Positions 1-9,190 are shown, numbered from the stretch's first letter. The stretch is 64,000 nucleotides of DNA from Pseudomonas sp. stari2 (GCF_040760005.1 NZ_CP099760.1:2165501-2229500); one strand, 5' to 3'. Notes: generated by a model from the sequence alone, not told the origin. Numbers and translations are program-made.

Positions 1-21
1 CCTGAAACAAGAATCCGGCGC

Positions 22-48
22 AAAAAAAAGCCACCTGAAGAGGTGGCT
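22..48 (-). terminator. Rho-independent terminator, minus strand, no obvious gene before it
   Basis: A 7-bp perfect stem (AGCCACC at 29-35 with GGTGGCT at 42-48) is followed on the minus strand by eight T residues (the A run at 22-29). The plus side lacks a T run, so it works for transcripts coming from the right. No convincing minus-strand protein lies between here and 393, which makes it an orphan terminator. Confidence 0.6.
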
Positions 49-135
49 GAAAGGGAAGACCGGAAGGAGAGGAAACCGGTCAGGGTTACGGCCGGGAGGG
101 CTGCCGGGGCAGTCCGGATCAGTTGGGCTGCGTGC
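22..135 (-). ncRNA. Candidate small RNA ending at the orphan terminator
   Basis: Read on the minus strand, the region before the terminator folds into separate hairpins: CTGC/GCAG near 100, then GACCGG/CCGGTC (58-63 with 76-81), then the terminator stem. The loop of the middle hairpin is a CU-rich stretch (minus strand TTTCCTCTCCTT), complementary to Shine-Dalgarno sequences, a frequent seed in riboregulators. The 5' end is not defined and I see no clear promoter. Only the terminator is strong; the RNA is an inference. Confidence 0.3.
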
Positions 136-275
136 TTCGTCAGGGACGTTTTGCAGCGGATGCGCGGATTATCCGCAGCCGGCGCCGGGCAGTGAAATCA
201 ACTCTGACTATGCTGGTGATAGGCGACGGGACTGCGTCGCAATGAGGCGGGGGCGATCAGGTTGGGGCATTTGCC

Positions 276-290
276 GCACAGGAATGGTGC
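276..290 (+). promoter_or_regulatory. NtrC-like enhancer site
   Basis: The dyad GCAC-N7-GTGC, core of the NtrC consensus, is perfect here. Its centre is about 87 bp upstream of the start predicted from the sigma-54 promoter at 343, the usual enhancer distance. Only one such site is clear. Confidence 0.6.
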
Positions 291-342
291 GGTGCGTGTG
301 GCGTGAATATCCAACCGATTGAAATCAAAGCGTTTATGCCGA

Positions 343-358
343 TGGCACGGGCCTTGCG
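343..358 (+). promoter_or_regulatory. Sigma-54 (-24/-12) promoter of the ATP-grasp/alpha-E/transglutaminase operon
   Basis: The sequence reads TGGCACG-GGCC-TTGCG, matching the RpoN consensus TGGCACG-N4-TTGCW at every position but the last, with GG and GC ten bases apart. The predicted transcription start is near 369, giving a leader of about 25 nt with an AAGGAG ribosome site before the ATG at 394. Confidence 0.8.
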
Positions 359-393
359 AAGGCCTGTAGGTCCGGAGTGACAAGGAGTACGGC

Positions 394-1803
394 ATGATCC
401 GCACCTATTTTGATGAAATGTACGATGCCGGCGGCCAGATCCGCCCGCATTACCGGGAGTTTGCCCGCTGGCTGGCGGAAACGCCTGACGAACTGCTAGC
501 CCAGCGGCGACGCGAGGCCGATCTGCTGTTCCATCGTGCCGGGATCACTTTCACGCTCTACGGGGACGAGCAAGGGACAGAACGTCTGATTCCCTTCGAC
601 ACCATTCCGCGCAGCATACCCGCCAGCGAGTGGCGGATCGTCGAGCGCGGCTGCATCCAGCGGGTCAAGGCGTTGAACATGTTTCTCGCCGACCTTTATC
701 ACGAGCAACGCATCATCAAGGCCGGGATCATTCCCGCCGAGCAGGTGCTGGCCAACGAGCAATACCAGTTGGCGATGCAGGGGCTGGATCTGCACCGCGA
801 TATCTATTCGCACATCTCCGGCGTCGATCTGGTGCGCGACGGCGACGGCACCTATTACGTGCTCGAGGACAACCTGCGCACGCCCAGCGGCGTCAGCTAC
901 ATGCTCGAAGACCGCAAGATGATGATGCGCCTGTTCCCTGAACTGTTCGCAGCCCAGCGCATCGCTCCGATCGACCATTACCCGAATCTGCTGCTCGACA
1001 CCCTGAAAAGCTCAAGCCCGATCGACGATCCGAGTGTCGTGGTGCTGACACCGGGGCGGTTCAACAGCGCGTTTTTCGAACATGCGTTCCTGGCCCGGGA
1101 AATGGGCGTGGAGCTGGTGGAGGGCGCGGATCTGTTCGTGCGCGACGACAAGGTTTTCATGCGCACCACCGACGGCCCGAAAGCGGTGGACGTGATCTAC
1201 CGCCGACTCGACGACGCGTTTCTTGATCCATTGGCATTCCGCCCGGATTCGATGCTCGGCGTGCCGGGCCTGCTGTCGTCGTATCGCTCCGGCAACGTGG
1301 TGCTGGCCAATGCCATCGGCACCGGGGTGGCGGACGACAAGTCGGTGTATCCGTTCGTCACCGAGATGATCCGTTTCTACCTCGATGAAGAGCCGATCCT
1401 GAAGAACGTGCCGACCTGGCAATGCCGTAATCCGTCTGAACTATCCCATGTACTGGCCAATCTTCCGGATCTGGTGGTCAAGGAAACCCAGGGCTCCGGC
1501 GGTTACGGAATGCTCGTGGGGCCGGCGGCGACAACCGCGGAAATCGATGCATTCCGCGAGCGGATCAAAGCCAAGCCCCACGCGTACATCGCCCAACCGA
1601 CGCTGTCGCTGTCGACCTGTCCGACCTTTGTCGAAAACGGCATTGCGCCGCGCCATATCGACCTGCGCCCGTTCGTATTGTCTGGCCGCGAAACCCGGGT
1701 CGTGCCCGGCGGTTTGACCCGTGTGGCCCTGCGTGAAGGCTCTCTGGTGGTGAATTCATCCCAGGGCGGCGGAACCAAGGACACCTGGGTGGTTGAGGAT
1801 TGA
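394..1803 (+). CDS. Circularly permuted ATP-grasp family protein (DUF404/DUF407)
   Basis: A 469-residue protein of the circularly permuted ATP-grasp type, predicted to ligate amino-acid or peptide substrates; the true substrate is unknown. Visible family features are the RDGDGTYYVLEDNLRTPSG segment (about 149-167), the YRRLDD motif (about 269-274), the VVKETQGSGGYGML nucleotide-binding stretch (about 363-376) and the C-terminal RHIDLRPFVLSG (about 420-431). Length is normal. It starts at an ATG behind AAGGAG and lies 12 bp before the alpha-E gene, with a transglutaminase third; this triplet is widely conserved in bacteria. The promoter is sigma-54 type, implying nitrogen control. Function in the cell is unproven. 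Confidence 0.9.
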   Translation: MIRTYFDEMYDAGGQIRPHYREFARWLAETPDELLAQRRREADLLFHRAGITFTLYGDEQGTERLIPFDTIPRSIPASEWRIVERGCIQRVKALNMFLADLYHEQRIIKAGIIPAEQVLANEQYQLAMQGLDLHRDIYSHISGVDLVRDGDGTYYVLEDNLRTPSGVSYMLEDRKMMMRLFPELFAAQRIAPIDHYPNLLLDTLKSSSPIDDPSVVVLTPGRFNSAFFEHAFLAREMGVELVEGADLFVRDDKVFMRTTDGPKAVDVIYRRLDDAFLDPLAFRPDSMLGVPGLLSSYRSGNVVLANAIGTGVADDKSVYPFVTEMIRFYLDEEPILKNVPTWQCRNPSELSHVLANLPDLVVKETQGSGGYGMLVGPAATTAEIDAFRERIKAKPHAYIAQPTLSLSTCPTFVENGIAPRHIDLRPFVLSGRETRVVPGGLTRVALREGSLVVNSSQGGGTKDTWVVED

Positions 1804-1815
1804 AGGAAGCCTGCC

Positions 1816-2766
1816 ATGTTAAGTAGAACTGCCTCGGATCTGTACTGGATGTCGCGTTACCTGGAGCGGGCGGAAAACCTCGCACGGATGCTCGATGTCA
1901 GCTATTCGCTGTCGCTGATGCCGCAGGACGGCCGTGGCGACGGTCTGCACGAACTGGCGATGCCGCTGCTGATCACCGGCACGCTGGACGATTACCTGGA
2001 ACGCCACGGCGAACTGCATGCCGAGCGCTTGCTGCACTTCTTCGCCCTGGACGCGGCGAATCCGGCGAGCATCTACAGCTGCCTTGGCGCGGCGCGGGCC
2101 AGTGCCCATGCGGTGCGCGGTCGGATCACCGCGGACATGTGGGAGAACATCAACGCCACCTGGCTGGAGATCCGCGGGATCGCCAATCAGGGCCTCAGCC
2201 GTTATGGCATGAGTCGCTTCTGCGAGTGGATCAAGGAACGTTCGCACCTGTTTCGGGGGGCGTCCTACGGCACCATCATGCGCAACGACGCGTTCCGCTT
2301 CATTCGCCTGGGCACGTTCATCGAACGGGCCGACAACACCTTGCGCCTGCTCGACGCCCGCTACGAAATGGCCGGCGATCAGGCGGAAGCGGTCAGCGAT
2401 GGCACCGCCCACGCCTATTACCAGTGGAGTGCGCTGTTGCGGGCGCTGTCATCGTTCGAGGCCTACACCGAGATCTATCGCGATGCGCCGGGCGCCCGGC
2501 ATGTCGCCGAACTGTTGTTGCTGCGCGCCGATGTGCCGCGTTCGCTGCGGGCCTGCACCGAGGAGATCGACCAGATTCTCGCGCAACTGCCGGGGGCCAA
2601 CGGTCGTCCCGCGCAACGGCTGGCGGCGGAAATGGACGCGCGTCTGCGCTACACCGGCATTCAAGAGATTCTCGAGGAAGGGCTGCACGCCTGGCTCACC
2701 GAATTCATCCCGCTGGTGCGCCAGTTGGGCAACGCCATTCACAGTTCCTATCTGGAGGCCGCATGA
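1816..2766 (+). CDS. Alpha-E domain protein (DUF403)
   Basis: A 316-residue, almost entirely helical protein opening with MLSRTASDLYWMSRYLERAENLARML, the diagnostic start of the alpha-E (DUF403) family. The conserved SRYGMSRFCEWIKERSHLFRG region and the FIRLGTFIERADNTLRLLD region are intact. No catalytic motif is known. Its invariable position between permuted ATP-grasp and transglutaminase genes suggests a partner or scaffold for the ligase. The stop overlaps the start of the next gene by 4 bp (ATGA), so translation is coupled. Confidence 0.9.
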   Translation: MLSRTASDLYWMSRYLERAENLARMLDVSYSLSLMPQDGRGDGLHELAMPLLITGTLDDYLERHGELHAERLLHFFALDAANPASIYSCLGAARASAHAVRGRITADMWENINATWLEIRGIANQGLSRYGMSRFCEWIKERSHLFRGASYGTIMRNDAFRFIRLGTFIERADNTLRLLDARYEMAGDQAEAVSDGTAHAYYQWSALLRALSSFEAYTEIYRDAPGARHVAELLLLRADVPRSLRACTEEIDQILAQLPGANGRPAQRLAAEMDARLRYTGIQEILEEGLHAWLTEFIPLVRQLGNAIHSSYLEAA

Positions 2767-3572
2767 GACTTTCCATCAGCCACGAGACCACCTATCACTA
2801 CGAAGATCAGGTGCGCGCGAGCATCCAGTACCTGCGCCTGACACCCCACGACAGCGAGCGTCAGCATGTGCTGAGCTGGCAGCTCGACCTGCCGCGCCCG
2901 GTGCGGGCCCAGCTCGATCCGTTCGGCAACATCCTGCATGTGCTGACCATGGACGAGCCCCACGAAGCGATCATCATCGGTGCCCGTGGGCAGGTTGATA
3001 TCGACGAATTGCGCGAAGCGGAGCATGAGAGCCAGTCGGCGCTGCCGTTCCTGCGTTTCACCCGGCTGACCGAGGCTGACGAGGCGCTGCGGGCGTTCGC
3101 CGAGAAGTCCTGCAAACAACGACGGGACCGCAACGCATTGATTGACCTGATGCATGGGCTGAACCAGCACATGACCTACACGCCGGGTTCCACCGAGGTC
3201 GACACCAGCGCCGCCGAGGCCTTCGCCGGACGTGCGGGTGTTTGCCAGGACCACGCCCACGCATTTCTGGCCTGTGCGCGCAGCCTCGGTGTGCCGTCGC
3301 GCTATGTGTCGGGTTATCTGTACAGCGAGGATTGCGAACACCTGGCCAGTCACGCCTGGGCCGAAGCCTGGATCGATGACGCCTGGTACAGCTTTGACGT
3401 GACCAATGAACTGGCGCGGCCGGAACGACACTTGAAATTGGCGGTGGGCCTGGATTACCTCGACGCCTGCCCGGTGCGGGGCATGCGTCGGGGCGGCGGG
3501 TCAGAGCAGATGCACGCGAAAGTGCTGGTGTCGCCGACACCTGCGCCGGTTATCTCGGTGCAACAGCAGTAA
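2763..3572 (+). CDS. Transglutaminase-like cysteine peptidase family protein
   Basis: A 269-residue cytoplasmic protein with an N-terminal domain beginning MRLSISHETTYHYEDQV, then a transglutaminase-like core. The triad can be read as Cys in AGVCQDHAHAF (about 162), His in SHAWAEAW and Asp in YSFDVTN. I chose the ATG at 2763 because it overlaps the previous stop by 4 bp and gives the normal family N-terminus; a longer reading from 2139 only runs across the alpha-E gene. It likely hydrolyses or rearranges the amide bond made by the ATP-grasp partner; this is inference from the conserved triplet. Confidence 0.9.
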   Translation: MRLSISHETTYHYEDQVRASIQYLRLTPHDSERQHVLSWQLDLPRPVRAQLDPFGNILHVLTMDEPHEAIIIGARGQVDIDELREAEHESQSALPFLRFTRLTEADEALRAFAEKSCKQRRDRNALIDLMHGLNQHMTYTPGSTEVDTSAAEAFAGRAGVCQDHAHAFLACARSLGVPSRYVSGYLYSEDCEHLASHAWAEAWIDDAWYSFDVTNELARPERHLKLAVGLDYLDACPVRGMRRGGGSEQMHAKVLVSPTPAPVISVQQQ

Positions 3573-3592
3573 ACGATGTTGTCGGTTTACTT
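3569..3592. terminator. Stem-loop at the convergent transglutaminase/cytochrome junction
   Basis: AGTAAAC (3569) pairs with GTTTACT across a 10-nt loop and includes both stop codons. It lacks a T run and is AT-rich, so it is only a weak terminator candidate. Confidence 0.3.
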
Positions 3593-4414
3593 GGCGGGCG
3601 CAACCTTGCGCCCGGCCATGTGCTGTAAGTACCCCACCAGTTTCTGCAGATCCGCGTCCGGTAACACCTCGGCGGAAAACCCCGGCATCTTCGCCTGTGG
3701 CCACTGGCGCAGACTCTGTGGATCGCGGATGTAGCGCTTGAGGAAGTCCGCGCCGAAGTATTCGGTCGGGTTGTATGGAATATTCAGGTCCGGCCCGAAT
3801 TGCGCATCGCCCGCACCATTGAGGCGATGGCAGGCCAGGCAGTTCTTCTGGAATAGCGCGAAACCTTGATTCACCGGATCATCGGCCTTCAGCGCAGGAT
3901 CCGGCAGCAGGGCAGGGAAGCGCTCGGCCACTGGCGCCATGCGCTTGATGCTCGCGACTTCAAATGGCCATTGTTCCGGACTGATATTGCCGGCCTGCGG
4001 ATCGGTCCACACCAGATAGAACGGCCCGGCGCTGTGCTTGCCCTCCGACAGCGGCGGCCAGGGCTGTGCCGGATCTTCGATGGCCAGCCAGGCGCGCGAA
4101 CCCTTGTTGTTCAGTAGCGGCGCGGCGGACAGCTCAGCGGCAAAACCGTCCAGCGCTACGGCTTGCAGGTGATCGTCCGGTTTGATGCCGGGCAGCAGCG
4201 CGGCCATCGGCACGGCGCGATAAGTCATGTCCTTCTTGTAGGACACATCATTCTTGATCGTGAGGGTTTGTACCTGAGGATGCTTGAGCAATTCCTCGGT
4301 CTGCCAGATGCGGTTGTTCTCGCCCAGCTCCAAATTCAACTGTGCGGCAGACAGGGGCAAGCTCAGCAGCATGGCCCCGAACATAATGAGCGTTTTCAAG
4401 TGATCGCCGTCCAT
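3587..4414 (-). CDS. Secreted monohaem cytochrome c family protein
   Basis: About 275 residues with one haem c site, CLACHRLNGAGDAQFGPDLN, near the C-terminal third, followed by KMPGF, whose Met is the likely sixth ligand. The first half is an oxidoreductase-like domain without a cofactor motif I recognise. A signal peptide, KTLIMFGAMLLSLPLSAAQ, lies at the N-terminus, so it is periplasmic. The start is uncertain: ATG at 4414, TTG at 4399 (which gives a tidier signal peptide) and GTG at 4447 are all possible, none with a strong ribosome site. The electron partner is unknown. Confidence 0.8.
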   Translation of the reverse strand: MDGDHLKTLIMFGAMLLSLPLSAAQLNLELGENNRIWQTEELLKHPQVQTLTIKNDVSYKKDMTYRAVPMAALLPGIKPDDHLQAVALDGFAAELSAAPLLNNKGSRAWLAIEDPAQPWPPLSEGKHSAGPFYLVWTDPQAGNISPEQWPFEVASIKRMAPVAERFPALLPDPALKADDPVNQGFALFQKNCLACHRLNGAGDAQFGPDLNIPYNPTEYFGADFLKRYIRDPQSLRQWPQAKMPGFSAEVLPDADLQKLVGYLQHMAGRKVAPAK

Positions 4415-4509
4415 GTCGTGGAAGTGCGCAGAGATTGGCACAGCCACGCTGGCCCGGGTAGCGGGCCAGTCACATTTTCAGTGGCGATGAACTATACCTG
4501 CCGCTTGAA

Positions 4510-4605
4510 TCAGCCGATGACCTTGGTCAGATTCGGCAGAATCAACAACAGCGTCGTGGCGAAAAGAATGAGCCCTGCTTGACGAACTTTCGGTTGTTTG
4601 AACAT
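4510..4605 (-). CDS. 31-residue single-span membrane protein
   Basis: The peptide is MFKQPKVRQ followed by a hydrophobic helix (AGLILFATTLLLILP) and a short tail ending TKVIG. A positive N-terminus and one membrane span suggest an inner-membrane miniprotein with its N-terminus inside. The ATG at 4605 has a modest GGCGG upstream; a longer in-frame start at 4713 adds an unconvincing Cys/Gln-rich extension. Function unknown. The sharp composition and clean topology argue that it is real. Confidence 0.55.
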   Translation of the reverse strand: MFKQPKVRQAGLILFATTLLLILPNLTKVIG

Positions 4606-4997
4606 GGCTAGACCGCCTTTTTTGTTATTTCCTGATGCTTGCCTGCATGTCCATGATGGCAAGCGCTGCACTTCCTGTTGAAGAACGCCTGCCTCGGCAA
4701 AACCCGACGACAAAGACGTACATGTTCACCTTAGGGCCCGCGTCACGCTTGGCTTAGATCCATTTCATATGTATTTGCTACCAGTCGCGATTAAAAAGGC
4801 ATGAGGCCCATTGCCAGCTTCTTTGCCGCCCTTTTGCTAGACAGCTCGGTGACCTGAACCGGTTAACCTGGCCGGTAATGACCGTCCGTCTGAGCGTGCG
4901 CGTCAACGTCATTGAGCGCTGTGGTCATTGAATCCGTGACCGTCCCGGCCAAGAGTGGAGGCACGAAATTCACTCACCGCACAGGTTCGAGAACGCC

Positions 4998-6203
4998 ATG
5001 ACCCAAGCTTTGATTTTCGACGCGTTACGCACGCCCCGTGGCAAGGGCAAGGCCGACGGTTCGCTGCACAGCGTCAAACCGGTGAACCTGGTGGCCGGGC
5101 TCTTGACCGCTTTGCAGGTTCGTACCGAACTGGACACCAGCCAAGTCGATGACGTCGTGCTCGGTTGTGTCACGCCGATTGGCGATCAGGGCTCGGACAT
5201 CGCCAAGACCGCGGTGCAGGTGGCCGATTGGGATGTCAGCGTCGCGGGCGTGCAGATCAACCGCTTCTGCGCCTCGGGGCTGGAAGCGGTGAACCTGGGG
5301 GCGATGAAAGTGCGCTCCGGGTTCGAAGACCTGGTGGTGGTCGGCGGTGTCGAATCCATGTCCCGCGTGCCGATGGGTAGCGACGGTGGCGCTTGGGCGC
5401 TGGATCCGCAAACCAATTTGCACAGCCATTTCACACCGCAAGGCGTCGGCGCGGATCTGATCGCCACACTTGAAGGTTTCAGCCGTCAAGACGTCGATGC
5501 CTATGCGCTGCATTCGCAACAGAAGGCCGCCCGGGCCCGGGCCGACGGTTCGTTCAACAAATCGTTGGTGCCGGTGCAGGACCAGAACGGCATCATCCTG
5601 CTCGATCACGATGAATTCATTCGTGCCGAGTCGACCCTTGAAGGCCTGGGCAAGCTCAAGCCGAGCTTCGAGATGATCGGCCAGATGGGCTTCGACGCCA
5701 CGGCGCTGCGGGTCTACAGCCATGTCGAGCGCATCAATCATGTGCACACGCCCGGTAACAGTTCGGGGATCGTTGATGGCGCGGCGCTGATGTTGATCGG
5801 CTCCGAAGCCAAGGGGCGCGAGTTGGGCCTGCAACCCCGGGCGCGAATCGTAGCCACGGCGGTCACCAGTACCGACCCGACCATCATGCTCACCGGCCCC
5901 GCGCCGGCCACTCGCAAGGCGTTGGCCAAGGCCGGGCTGCGGGTGGAGGACATCGACCTGTTCGAGGTCAACGAGGCGTTCGCCTCGGTGGTGCTGAAAT
6001 TCATCAAAGACATGGCCGTCGACCCGGACAAGGTCAACGTCAATGGCGGCTCGATCGCCATGGGCCACCCGCTGGGCGCCACCGGTTGCGCGATCCTCGG
6101 CACCTTGCTCGATGAACTGGAAGCCCGGCGCCTGCGCTACGGCCTCGCGACGCTGTGCGTTGGCGGTGGCATGGGCATCGCCACCATCATCGAACGCCTC
6201 TGA
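4998..6203 (+). CDS. Acetyl-CoA C-acyltransferase (thiolase)
   Basis: A 401-residue thiolase that cleaves 3-ketoacyl-CoA with CoA to acetyl-CoA and a shortened acyl-CoA. The nucleophilic Cys is in [12 protein letters not shown] (about 90), the active His in [15 protein letters not shown] (about 350) and the second Cys in LCVGGGMG near the end. It is followed 17 bp later by a FadJ-like multifunctional protein; together they form a complete beta-oxidation unit. This order differs from classical fadBA, so the pair probably serves a particular class of acyl-CoA rather than being the main FadAB complex. Confidence 0.92.
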   Translation: MTQALIFDALRTPRGKGKADGSLHSVKPVNLVAGLLTALQVRTELDTSQVDDVVLGCVTPIGDQGSDIAKTAVQVADWDVSVAGVQINRFCASGLEAVNLGAMKVRSGFEDLVVVGGVESMSRVPMGSDGGAWALDPQTNLHSHFTPQGVGADLIATLEGFSRQDVDAYALHSQQKAARARADGSFNKSLVPVQDQNGIILLDHDEFIRAESTLEGLGKLKPSFEMIGQMGFDATALRVYSHVERINHVHTPGNSSGIVDGAALMLIGSEAKGRELGLQPRARIVATAVTSTDPTIMLTGPAPATRKALAKAGLRVEDIDLFEVNEAFASVVLKFIKDMAVDPDKVNVNGGSIAMGHPLGATGCAILGTLLDELEARRLRYGLATLCVGGGMGIATIIERL

Positions 6204-6220
6204 CCCCAAGGAAAACTGTC

Positions 6221-8365
6221 ATGACCCAAGCCATTCGTTACGAAAAAGGCCAGGACGGCATCGTTCTCCTGACCATCGACATGCCGGGCCAGAGCGCCAA
6301 CACCATGAACGCGGTGTACCGCGAGGCCATGGCCGACAGCGTCGCCCGATTGCAGGCGGAAAAAGATGACATCGTCGGGGTGGTCATCACCTCGGCCAAG
6401 AAAACCTTCTTCGCCGGCGGCGACCTGAATGAACTGATCAAGGTCGGCAAGCCCGAAGCCAAGGCTTTCTACGACATGGTGCTGACTCTCAAGGGTCAGT
6501 TGCGCACCCTGGAAACCCTCGGCAAACCGGTGGTCGCGGCGATCAACGGCGCGGCGCTCGGCGGAGGCTGGGAAATCTGCCTGGCCTGCCACCACCGCGT
6601 GGCGCTGGACGATGCGTCGGTGCAACTCGGATTGCCGGAAGTGACCCTCGGGCTGCTGCCGGGCGGCGGCGGAGTGGTGCGGATGGTGCGCATGCTCGGT
6701 ATTGAAAAGGCTCTGCCATATCTGCTCGAAGGCAAGAAGGTCCGTCCGCAACAGGCATTGCAGGCAGGTTTGATCGATGAGCTGGCGGCGGATCGCGATG
6801 AATTGCTGGCCAAGGCCCGGGCCTGGATTTTGGCCAACCCTGCGGCGGTGCAGCGTTGGGATGTGAAGGGCTATCAGATTCCCGGCGGTACGCCGTCGAA
6901 CCCGAAAGTCGCGCAGATGCTGGCGATTGCGCCGTCGATCCTGCGCAGCAAAACCCAGGGCACGCTGCCGGCGCCGGAGAAGATTCTGTGCGCCGCGGTG
7001 GAAGGCGCGCAGGTGGATTTCGACACCGCGCACCTGATCGAGACCCGTTACTTCACTGAACTGACCACGGGCCAGATCTCGAAGAACCTGATCGGCACCT
7101 TCTGGTTCCAGCTCAATGAAATCAATGCCGGCGGTTCGCGTCCGCAGGGTTTTGCACCTTATGTGACGAAGCGTGTGGGCGTCCTCGGCGCGGGCATGAT
7201 GGGCGCCGGCATCGCCTATGTCAGCGCCTCGGCTGGAATCGATGTGGTGCTCAAGGACATCAATCTTGCCGCCGCCGAAAAGGGCAAGGCGCATTCGGCG
7301 GCACTGCTGGACAAGAAAGTCGCTCGCGGGCAAATGTCTGCACAGCAGCGTGAAGCGGTGCTGGCGCGCATCCAGACGACTGAACGCGATGCCGATCTGG
7401 CGGGTTGCGATTTGATCATTGAGGCGGTGTTCGAGGATCGTCAGCTCAAGGCCAAAGTCTCGGCAGCGGCGCAGCAAGTGGTCGGTGCCGACGCGGTGAT
7501 TGCCTCCAATACTTCGACCTTGCCCATCACCGGCCTGGCGGCTGCGGTGCCGGATCAGAGCAAGTTCATCGGCCTGCACTTCTTCAGTCCGGTGGAAAAA
7601 ATGCCGTTGGTAGAAATCATCAAAGGCGCGCAAACCAGCGACGAAACCCTCGCGCGCGGGTTCGATTTCGTCCTGCAAATCAAGAAAACGCCGATTGTGG
7701 TCAACGACAGTCGTGGCTTCTTCACCTCGCGGGTGTTCGGCACTTTCACCAACGAAGGCATCGCGATGCTGGGTGAGGGCGTCAGCGCCCCGATGATCGA
7801 GACCGAAGCACGCAAGGCCGGCATGCCCATCGGGCCTCTGGCGATCTCTGACGAAGTTTCCCTCAGCCTGATGAGCCATATCCGTCAGCAAACGGCCAAA
7901 GACCTGCAAGCGGAAGGGAAACCGCTGATTGAGCACCCGGCGTTCGCCGTGATTGACTTGTTGCTCAACGAATACAAGCGGCCGGGCAAGGCAGCGGGAG
8001 GCGGTTTTTACGATTACCCGGCGGGAGGTCAGAAGCATCTGTGGCCCGAACTGAAAACCCGTTTCGAAAAAGCCGACGGGCAGATTTCGCCGAAGGATGT
8101 GCGTGATCGGTTGCTGTTCGTGCAGGCCATCGAAACCGTGCGCTGTGTGGAGGAGGGAGTACTGGCGTCGACGGCGGACGCCAACGTCGGCTCGATCTTC
8201 GGCATCGGCTTCGCGGCATGGACGGGCGGCGCGTTGCAGTTCATCAATCAATATGGCGTGAAGGACTTTGTCGCGCGGGCGCAGTACCTGGCTGAGCAAT
8301 ACGGCGAACGTTTCGCGCCGCCAGCCTTGTTGCTGGAAAAGGCAGCGAAAGGCGAGTTGTTCTAA
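6221..8365 (+). CDS. FadJ-type 3-hydroxyacyl-CoA dehydrogenase/enoyl-CoA hydratase
   Basis: A 714-residue fused enzyme. The N-terminal crotonase part (about 1-190) has FFAGGDLNEL and AINGAALGGGWEI, the oxyanion-hole loops, and a Glu-containing LGLPEVTLGLLPGGGG. The NAD-binding dehydrogenase part starts at VGVLGAGMMGAGIAY (about 325), followed by ASNTSTLPI and HFFSPVEKMPLVE, whose His is catalytic. I took the ATG at 6221 (GGAAAACTGTC upstream) rather than an upstream in-frame start inside the thiolase gene. It acts in the cytoplasm with the thiolase encoded just before it. Confidence 0.92.
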   Translation: MTQAIRYEKGQDGIVLLTIDMPGQSANTMNAVYREAMADSVARLQAEKDDIVGVVITSAKKTFFAGGDLNELIKVGKPEAKAFYDMVLTLKGQLRTLETLGKPVVAAINGAALGGGWEICLACHHRVALDDASVQLGLPEVTLGLLPGGGGVVRMVRMLGIEKALPYLLEGKKVRPQQALQAGLIDELAADRDELLAKARAWILANPAAVQRWDVKGYQIPGGTPSNPKVAQMLAIAPSILRSKTQGTLPAPEKILCAAVEGAQVDFDTAHLIETRYFTELTTGQISKNLIGTFWFQLNEINAGGSRPQGFAPYVTKRVGVLGAGMMGAGIAYVSASAGIDVVLKDINLAAAEKGKAHSAALLDKKVARGQMSAQQREAVLARIQTTERDADLAGCDLIIEAVFEDRQLKAKVSAAAQQVVGADAVIASNTSTLPITGLAAAVPDQSKFIGLHFFSPVEKMPLVEIIKGAQTSDETLARGFDFVLQIKKTPIVVNDSRGFFTSRVFGTFTNEGIAMLGEGVSAPMIETEARKAGMPIGPLAISDEVSLSLMSHIRQQTAKDLQAEGKPLIEHPAFAVIDLLLNEYKRPGKAAGGGFYDYPAGGQKHLWPELKTRFEKADGQISPKDVRDRLLFVQAIETVRCVEEGVLASTADANVGSIFGIGFAAWTGGALQFINQYGVKDFVARAQYLAEQYGERFAPPALLLEKAAKGELF

Positions 8366-8460
8366 CGGGTTGGGGACGCATTTCAGGGCTTGCCTTGCCG
8401 GGTGGTTTCAAGGCAGGCTCTGGGGTGTGCATTATTCCCATCACGTGTCAGGTATTTTTT

Positions 8461-9183
8461 ATGTCGCTACGCATCTGCATTCTGGAAACCGACATCCTGC
8501 GTCCGGAACTGGTCGATCAATATCAGGGTTACGGGCAGATGTTCCAGCGCCTGTTCTCGCAACAACCGATCGCCGCCGAATTCACGGTGTACAACGTGAT
8601 GCAGGGCGACTATCCGAGTGATGACCTGACGTTCGATGCGTATCTGGTCACGGGCAGCAAAGCCGACTCGTTCGGTACCGACCCGTGGATCCAGACCCTC
8701 AAGCAGTACCTGCTGACCCGTTATGAGCGTGGCGACAAACTGCTCGGTGTGTGCTTTGGCCATCAACTGCTGGCGCTGCTGCTGGGCGGCAAGAGCGAGC
8801 GCGCGATCCAGGGTTGGGGCGTCGGTACCCACAACTACAAACTCGCGGCCAAGGCGCCGTGGATGAGCCCGGTGCGTGAAGAGCTGACCCTGTTGATCAG
8901 TCACCAGGATCAGGTCACGGCGCTGCCGGAGAACGCCACGGTGATTGCTTCCAGCGATTTCTGCCCGTTCGCCGCGTATCACATCAACGATCAGGTGCTT
9001 TGCTTCCAGGGGCATCCGGAATTCATTCACGATTACTCGCGGGCGCTGCTGGATTTGCGTCAGGAAGCGTTGGGCGAACAGATCTACAGCAAGGGCGTGG
9101 CCAGCCTTGAGAACGATCACCACGGCACCACGGTGGCGGAATGGATGATGCGTTTCGTGGCGCACAAGCCAGACGCGGCTTGA
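8461..9183 (+). CDS. Class I glutamine amidotransferase-like protein
   Basis: A 240-residue single-domain GATase1 protein. The nucleophile elbow is LGVCFGHQLLALLLGG (Cys about 100), and the His and Glu of the triad are in CFQGHPEF (about 182-184). It resembles the free-standing GMP-synthase-like amidotransferases rather than a synthase subunit, so it may act as a gamma-glutamyl hydrolase; the substrate cannot be told from the sequence. It is followed by a strong terminator and is convergent with corA. Confidence 0.85.
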   Translation: MSLRICILETDILRPELVDQYQGYGQMFQRLFSQQPIAAEFTVYNVMQGDYPSDDLTFDAYLVTGSKADSFGTDPWIQTLKQYLLTRYERGDKLLGVCFGHQLLALLLGGKSERAIQGWGVGTHNYKLAAKAPWMSPVREELTLLISHQDQVTALPENATVIASSDFCPFAAYHINDQVLCFQGHPEFIHDYSRALLDLRQEALGEQIYSKGVASLENDHHGTTVAEWMMRFVAHKPDAA

Positions 9184-9190
9184 ATCCGTA

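Noticed and set aside
4857..4885. Overlapping short palindromes (AACCGGTT, GGTTAACC, CGGT-AATG-ACCG) before the thiolase gene
   Set aside because: Each is short and none matches a fatty-acid regulator consensus I can name; no claim made.
6137..8299. 720-codon minus-strand frame opposite the FadJ-like gene
   Set aside because: Shadow frame without domains; the sense gene is full-length.
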